From assembly GCA_036505615.1 (NCBI GenBank), contig DASXTB010000404.1:1-11177 (forward strand): a DNA stretch of 11,177 nt, given 5' to 3'. Position 1 is the stretch's first letter; each line of letters starts with the position of its first letter. The DNA comes from DASXTB01 sp036505615. GTDB lineage: Bacteria > Acidobacteriota > UBA6911 > JACQSX01. The notes beneath the pieces were generated by a model. It ran no database searches and had not been told where the DNA came from. It saw nothing but the letters and a program-made list of their open reading frames with translations. The position numbers and the translations under genes are program-made. This document shows, in pieces, positions 6,934 to 11,177 of this stretch.

Positions 6934-6961
6934 AGTTTATGCTTCCGCATGTTTTTGTAAA
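6934..6961 (-). promoter_or_regulatory. Possible promoter of the porin/binding-protein operon
   Basis: On the minus strand TTTACA (6956-6961) and TAAACT (6934-6939) are separated by 16 bp. A short inverted repeat GGCTG...CAGCC (6915-6919 and 6929-6933) overlaps the expected start of transcription and could be an operator. I looked for a PHO box and saw no clear pair of CTGTCAT-type half sites. The leader would be about 55 nt. Confidence 0.3.
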
Positions 6962-7050
6962 AGCTACAGATCGCAAACAATCGCGACCGACTTTGAAACG
7001 TGTAGATAGTCTCTACCGGATGAGATGGCCAACGACTCACAGGCACAGTG

Positions 7051-8898
7051 TCAGGCAGACGTTGGATCTTGTTTTTCGGAGATGGACACGGGCTCTAGCG
7101 AGTCCTTCTTGCTGATTAAATTCATGGCAGCCTGATATAACTTGGAACGCAATTGATAACGCTCGTTGGCGCGCGTGATATAGCGCACAGCGATTTCGAC
7201 GCCGCCGCTAACTGGCTTAACATTGATGGCTGGGGCGGCCGATAGCGCACGCATACTCCGGGAATGTGCGGCATGCTGCCATTCCTTCTCCGCTTGACCG
7301 GCGCTCTCTGCGGTGGCTTCCAGCACGGTCTTTTGAATGGCTTCAACGATTGGGTACGGATTCTGGCTAGAGGCCAAAACCAGTCTCAGTTCATCCCAAA
7401 GCCACTGTCCAGAAGTAGAAAAATTGAAGTAATGACCCTCGATGGCGAAACTGTTGGTGAAAGTAACGCGCCTTCCGGTCGGATGGCCGGAGTCGGTCCA
7501 GTTTCCGGTTTCCAGCAATACCGTATGAAACATTCCGAGCTCGATGACTTCCCCGGTGACTCCGTTAATCTCTACCCAATCACCCAACCGGATCCCATTT
7601 CTTCCCATCAGAACGAACCAGCCAAAAAAACTAACGATGAAATCTTTCAGCGCCACCGTAAGACCGGCGCCGGCGAGTCCCAAGATAGTGCCCAACTGGC
7701 TCGGCGGACCAAAAATCACCAGCAAGACCAGTCCCAAGAAAATGATTTGCAAACCGGTGCTTATTACCGCGTGTAGAGTGTCGGCCTGACGCGGGTCCAA
7801 TCGGACTTTGCTGAGAAGACGTTTTAACCAACTATCAAAGAAAATCCCGATCAACAACACAGCTACAACGACAGCAACGCCTGTTAACGCTCTGTGAATC
7901 ACGGCGCGTTGTCGTACTGTAACCACTTCCAGCCATTTTCTATAGGTTTCGGCCAGGTTCTTCTGATCCTCAATGCGCTCCTCGAGGTTTGTAAGCGCTT
8001 TCACCGCGGCTGAGCGGCGTTTTGTAGCATCAACGAGATCGGCTGAAGCTTCGTGGGAAGAGCTATTAGAACCTCCACCAGCAGGCAGTGTACGCCCTGC
8101 GCCGGGTGTCCCGGGATCTGCTTGCGTCTTAGTTTTAATGTTCGATTCAAGAGCATCGCGCTTTGCTATGAGCGCGACGGCTGACGATTCCGCATCTTGC
8201 TTGGCCAGCCATAATTGCGACTTCTTGTCATGCAGTTCTGACCATTGCTGGTAACGGTGAATCAGCCCGCGTTGATCGGGCGGAGTAGCAGTGTTAACGG
8301 TCGTAGTATCTGCGACACGGGATGCAGCCTCGTGCTCATTCATTAACTGTTCAATTCGACCTTGGGTATTACCACCGGCAATGATTAATTCCTGCTTTGC
8401 GTTATCCACTTCATCCTGATCAAGCTCGACCTGGACTTTCGCCTCTTCCAGTTGATCGGCCAAACTGTTCGCCTCGACTCCGGTTGCTTTTGACAACGCG
8501 GAGGTAAGTTGCGCGACACGTGCCTTGTCGGCCTCCAGAAACTTCTCTGCCTTCTGCAGCCTGGTTTCACTCTGTTTTGCTTCGGCGCTCAACACAGCGG
8601 GGTGCTCTTGTGCCTCCCGCACTCCTGCGGCGAACGCCAGGTCCATCTCGCGATCACCCAGGCGCAGGGCCTCCTGCGCCAGCGGCAATTCATCGGCAGT
8701 GGTGGGCATTTGCGTCAACTGCCGCGCGTTATAGAGAGCACTCTGATCAATCGCAGACCCGTGCACCGCTTGTGCCGGTTCGCCTCCCAGGGTCATTTGC
8801 GATGCTGTCAGCGACCTGCCAGTTCGAAACAATCCGTAGGCGATGAGTCCCAGCAATATGATCAGCGTGACTGTTGCAACTTGTTTCGTCGTCTTCAT
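7051..8898 (-). CDS. MscS-family mechanosensitive channel with long coiled-coil N-terminus
   Basis: A 615-residue inner-membrane channel of the MscS superfamily, which opens under membrane tension to release solutes. An N-terminal hydrophobic helix (about 7-24) serves as membrane anchor or signal. A long, charged, helical region (about 80-320) of Glu/Lys/Gln-rich coiled coil follows, probably in the periplasm, broken by a Gly/Ser-rich linker (PGAGRTLPAGGGSNSSS). Membrane helices are at about 337-353 and 378-394. The pore-lining Gly/Ala-rich helix is at about 403-420 (ILGLAGAGLTVALKDF), then the beta domain (GIRLGDWVEINGVTGEVIEL, about 434-455) and the cytoplasmic cage to the end. At 615 residues it is about twice E. 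coli MscS and closer to MscK/YnaI-like large members. ATG 8898 has GAGG a few bases upstream; an in-frame TTG at 8910 is the alternative. It is the first gene of a minus-strand block with porin and binding protein. Confidence 0.9.
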   Translation of the reverse strand: MKTTKQVATVTLIILLGLIAYGLFRTGRSLTASQMTLGGEPAQAVHGSAIDQSALYNARQLTQMPTTADELPLAQEALRLGDREMDLAFAAGVREAQEHPAVLSAEAKQSETRLQKAEKFLEADKARVAQLTSALSKATGVEANSLADQLEEAKVQVELDQDEVDNAKQELIIAGGNTQGRIEQLMNEHEAASRVADTTTVNTATPPDQRGLIHRYQQWSELHDKKSQLWLAKQDAESSAVALIAKRDALESNIKTKTQADPGTPGAGRTLPAGGGSNSSSHEASADLVDATKRRSAAVKALTNLEERIEDQKNLAETYRKWLEVVTVRQRAVIHRALTGVAVVVAVLLIGIFFDSWLKRLLSKVRLDPRQADTLHAVISTGLQIIFLGLVLLVIFGPPSQLGTILGLAGAGLTVALKDFIVSFFGWFVLMGRNGIRLGDWVEINGVTGEVIELGMFHTVLLETGNWTDSGHPTGRRVTFTNSFAIEGHYFNFSTSGQWLWDELRLVLASSQNPYPIVEAIQKTVLEATAESAGQAEKEWQHAAHSRSMRALSAAPAINVKPVSGGVEIAVRYITRANERYQLRSKLYQAAMNLISKKDSLEPVSISEKQDPTSA

Positions 8899-9104
8899 AG
8901 GCCTCGACAATAGTTCTCTGCTCTATTATGCAGCCTGAATCGAATCAACGGCTCTGGGTTTCGGAATGTTCGCATCACGCGCTCTCCAAGAACTTGTCTG
9001 GTTCTCTATCAGTGGAATGATGTCTGATCGGACCCAATCATTTGTTCCAACCTAGGTAACCTATGCGTTCCGACGTGGCAATGGGCGGCAAAAATCTTGG
9101 GATC

Positions 9105-9425
9105 AGGCAAGTGCTTCTGACTTTTGCCGAGGGCTGTCGCGATCTCGTGCATGTCCTCCTCCGCGCCAGCAATGCAGGCTGAGGTATCCATACAGTTTGC
9201 CAGGCTGCGCGTTGGGTTGCCGGAAATTTCTTTTGCAAGAATGAATGATTTTCCGCGGCTTGTTTGCCTGACAGACGTTTTCGATATTCGCCATTGCGGC
9301 ACATGTGCAGCTCGTGTACCGGCGGATAGCTTGCCTGGATTCGGAATTCCTTCGGCATTCATCGCGGCCACAAACCGCTCAACGGAAATATGGCTTTGCC
9401 GGTATACAGTTTTGAAGTGGCGGTT
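9105..9425 (-). pseudogene. Decayed DegT/DnrJ/EryC1/StrS aminotransferase, C-terminal part
   Basis: No single frame is intact, but joining minus-strand frames gives the C-terminal portion of a PLP-dependent sugar aminotransferase of the DegT family. One frame reads ISVERFVAAMNAEGIP (about 9389-9342). A second continues IQASYPPVHELHMCRNGEYR and on to QTVWIPQPALLA (about 9343-9164). The first frame then resumes with GAEEDMHEIATALGKSQKHL (about 9166-9106). The order and content fit the family's C-terminus (F..al.aEGIP....Y...LH; later ..lWlPq..LLg.eeDm.dIa.Ai.KiQ). At least two frameshifts are needed. The PLP-lysine region and everything N-terminal are missing. The active gene would have made amino sugars or taken part in sugar modification. 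This is a by-eye family match, so the exact subfamily is open. Confidence 0.65.
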
Positions 9426-9447
9426 ACTGGCCCAATAACATACTCAA

Positions 9448-9800
9448 CGATCTGGAAGCGGCGCTTCAGCTTGGATTTACTGGAATATGATCCTGGATGA
9501 AACTGGCGGACCTTGGGCTGTTTCCGCCATTCACGGCAATCCCGATCCAAACGAATAGCGCCCGGCGGTCATTTATCAATCGCAAGAATAAACAGATCAC
9601 GTACACGGTCTTTATTGTTACTCGGCGCACTTCAGCTAGTTTGTCCGATCTGGCGCAGTTCGAGTTCAGACCTCTGGTTCAGCTCAAGGGGTGAGAGCGA
9701 TGCCTTTCGCCTCACCTGACGGATCTATCACCCGCAACTGATTAACAGCGGAAATGAAGTCAACTGTAGCGTGGAAGAAATAGCTGCCTTTGAGCCCGCT
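9448..9800 (+). pseudogene. Decayed GH30-type glycoside hydrolase, C-terminal part
   Basis: The plus strand holds the end of a family GH30 (glucosylceramidase/xylanase-type) enzyme broken by stops and frameshifts. One frame reads SGASAWIYWNMILDETGGPW then AVSAIHGNPDPNE up to a TAG at 9556-9558, where the family has Q or similar. A second frame gives FINRKNKQITYT (about 9572-9607). The first frame resumes as LYCYSAHFS-stop-FVRSGAVRVQTSGS (family: YY..aHFSKFVRPGAvRv..) and on to MPFASPDGSIT. A third frame gives QLINSGNEVNCSVE (about 9732-9773). At least two internal stops and three frame changes are present. The acid/base and nucleophile region and the N-terminal barrel are gone. The remnant runs up to the 3' end of the LacI gene. 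The pattern match to GH30 ends is strong though done by eye. Confidence 0.7.
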
Positions 9801-9841
9801 AGCGTCTTGTCCTCTCAGAAGACTTGGAAACCAGCAAGTAG

Positions 9842-10915
9842 TTATCGGCGAGCTTCCATCGGCGCCACGGATGTAGTGTCACGCACCACCAGCTCCGGTT
9901 CCACGGTAATCTCCTTATTAAAATCCGCTGGCTTCCGAATACGACGTAACAACGTTTCAGCCGCGATCTTACCCATTTGTCGCAGAGGTTGTCGCACCGT
10001 GGTCAGCCTTGGATTCTGGAAAGCGGCGCTCTGAATATCATCGAATCCCACCACCGAAACGTCTTTCGGCACCTGTAGCCCGGCCTCGCGTAAAGCCAGA
10101 ATCGCGCCCATGGCGGAAATGTCGTTGAACGCGAAAAGTGCGCTAAAAGGTTCGCGTGAAGCTAAGAGTCGTTTAGTGACCTCATAGCCCAGTTGGGGTG
10201 AGGATGAATCGCCTTTCAACTGCACCGTCAGCTTTGGACAAATAGGAAGCTGCAACCGCCGGGCCATCTCGGCGATGGCATTCCATCGCACTTCGGTATC
10301 CGAACTGAATTCCTGTCCCTTAATGAAAGCAATTTTGCGATGCTTGAGCTCGACCAGGTGCTCGAGTGCTATCTCCGCCGCACGCTCATGATCGAGGACG
10401 ATATTGGTAACACCTTTGACCATGTTGTGCCCGGAGACAGTCACGACTGGGACCGGCAGATTCTGGTGCCATGGAGTATCCACCGCAATAAGGCCGTCGA
10501 CCGAGCGCGCAAGGAACAACTGAGGATATTCGTCGATCAAATCCGTCCGATGGCGATGACTGGCCACAAAATAAAAGTAGCCTTCCTGCAAAAGATGATC
10601 TTCGATGCCACTCAATACCAGGGCGGCGTATCCCTCACTAATTTCTGGCACGATGACGCCGATAGTGAAACTGCGCTGGGTGCGCAATGAGCGGGCGAAA
10701 AAATTTGGACGATAATTGAACTTGCGCGCTGCTGCAAAAATGCGTTCCTTAGTTTCTGCGGGAATGGAATCGGCGACAACTGAGCGATTAATGACAAGCG
10801 AGACGGTAGCAGGCGACAGTCCAAGGTAATCCGCCAACTTTCTCTGACTCATGGACTGGCTTCTGCCGCCCGGTTGCGGACTTTGCCTGACAGTCGTCTT
10901 TTTCTTTCGCGGCAC
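9842..10915 (-). CDS. LacI-family transcriptional regulator
   Basis: A LacI/GalR-type repressor of 357 residues from the GTG at 10915. A basic N-terminal tail (PRKKKTTVRQ) precedes the helix-turn-helix: SQRKLADYLGLSPATVSLVI (about residues 23-42). The hinge-helix region has NYRPNFFARSLRTQRS, then the periplasmic-binding-protein-like ligand domain from IGVIVPEISEGY to the end. Typical stretches are SVDGLIAVDTPW, RKIAFIKGQEFS, ALFAFNDISAMGAILALREA, VPKDVSVVGFDDIQSAAFQNPRLTTVRQP and MGKIAAETLLRRI. It should bind an operator as a dimer and release it on binding a sugar. GTG 10915 is preceded by GGGAG ten bases upstream. The alternative ATG 10852, right at the helix-turn-helix, lacks a clear ribosome site. 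It is flanked by decayed carbohydrate genes on both sides, so its original targets may be lost. The frame is intact and looks functional. Confidence 0.9.
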   Translation of the reverse strand: MPRKKKTTVRQSPQPGGRSQSMSQRKLADYLGLSPATVSLVINRSVVADSIPAETKERIFAAARKFNYRPNFFARSLRTQRSFTIGVIVPEISEGYAALVLSGIEDHLLQEGYFYFVASHRHRTDLIDEYPQLFLARSVDGLIAVDTPWHQNLPVPVVTVSGHNMVKGVTNIVLDHERAAEIALEHLVELKHRKIAFIKGQEFSSDTEVRWNAIAEMARRLQLPICPKLTVQLKGDSSSPQLGYEVTKRLLASREPFSALFAFNDISAMGAILALREAGLQVPKDVSVVGFDDIQSAAFQNPRLTTVRQPLRQMGKIAAETLLRRIRKPADFNKEITVEPELVVRDTTSVAPMEARR

Positions 10916-10965
10916 GGTGCGCAGTCTCCCACAACGCTTATCGCGGAGCAAGTTCCAACCCTAGG

Positions 10966-11148
10966 CTTGATTACAGTTCCGCCGATCGGCCCCTGAGGCG
11001 GATGCCCGCCCCATCCCGTATAGCCATCAACATAATCGGAAGACGTAATTCCCCACAGGTTGTCGCTGTAATCCGGAAAACGGTCGCGCATCATCTCACT
11101 TCGCGTGGTGCGATGGTTGAAAGCCATAGCCCGAGTCTTGCTTCTATT
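10966..11148 (-). pseudogene. Fragment of glucoamylase-like (PF10091) protein
   Basis: On the minus strand a frame reads EMMRDRFPDYSDNLWGITSS then DYVDGYTGWGGHPPQGPIGG and TVIK. This is the pattern of the glucoamylase-like domain family (..dfpdYs..lWGiTaSDs..GY..WGGpp..gpidGTVvPcA..). After TVIK (10966) the similarity ends and the sequence runs into the 5' region of the LacI gene. Upstream the frame is stopped by TAA at 11149-11151, although intact members carry much more sequence on both sides. It is therefore a short remnant, or part of a frameshifted gene entering from the right edge. Family members are large envelope-associated proteins linked to polysaccharide or cyclic glucan processing. 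The family assignment rests on about 50 residues read by eye. Confidence 0.65.
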
Positions 11149-11177
11149 TTAGTTCGATGAGTGCCAAGCCATAAGAG

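Noticed and set aside
6915..6961. PHO box upstream of the porin operon
   Set aside because: No pair of CTGTCAT-like half sites at 11-bp spacing; only generic promoter-like hexamers.
7264..7776. 170-residue plus-strand open frame inside the MscS gene
   Set aside because: It lies wholly antisense to a well-conserved channel gene and has no recognisable motif; a shadow frame.
9124..9438. 104-residue plus-strand open frame opposite the aminotransferase remnant
   Set aside because: It has no recognisable motifs, and the minus strand explains the same DNA better as a DegT relic.
9497..9694. 65-residue plus-strand open frame
   Set aside because: It is a frame-shifted reading of the GH30 remnant; only a short piece (INRKNKQITYT) belongs to the real ancestral frame.
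10849..11127. 92-residue minus-strand open frame as an intact small gene
   Set aside because: Its first half is a fragment of a much larger glucoamylase-like protein and its second half reads out of frame through the LacI start, so it is a relic and not a gene.

Overview
The window looks like a chromosomal segment from an Acidobacteriota-type Gram-negative bacterium. The evidence is a transmembrane Ser/Thr kinase with a periplasmic FlgO/TolB-like and TPR region, a PEP-CTERM exported protein, a GAF protein with a CxxC...CPEC tail, an outer-membrane porin, and moderate GC. This taxonomic call is inference from gene families; no rRNA or tRNA gene is present.

Layout. Positions 1-397 hold no convincing gene, only an imperfect 41-bp tandem repeat. 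Positions 398-635 carry a broken copy of the start of a protein kinase gene, whose first 105 bp recur almost exactly at the intact kinase 2.2 kb away. Next come a GAF sensor gene (734-1471, +) and, convergent to it, a PEP-CTERM protein gene (1507-2235, -). A 396-bp divergent intergenic region follows, with a cluster of CAGCT boxes spaced about 11 bp. Then comes the large kinase gene (2632-5070, +). Convergent with it is a minus-strand block: an MscS-type channel (7051-8898), then a porin (5593-6870) and a small PstS-like binding protein (5089-5583) only 9 bp apart.

The right fifth (about 9100-11177) is a gene graveyard around one intact LacI-type regulator (9842-10915, -). By following conserved family motifs across frames I find three decayed genes: the C-terminal part of a DegT/DnrJ/EryC1/StrS aminotransferase (-), the C-terminal part of a GH30-type glycosidase (+), and a fragment of a glucoamylase-like (PF10091) protein (-). 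The aminotransferase and glycosidase remnants lie back to back and both lack their N-terminal parts, as if a deletion had joined them. The LacI regulator has probably outlived the sugar-related genes it once controlled.

No defence system, CRISPR array, IS element or RNA gene was seen. I found no clearly new system. The most informative signals are the kinase-start duplication, the three pseudogenes and the porin plus solitary binding-protein pair.
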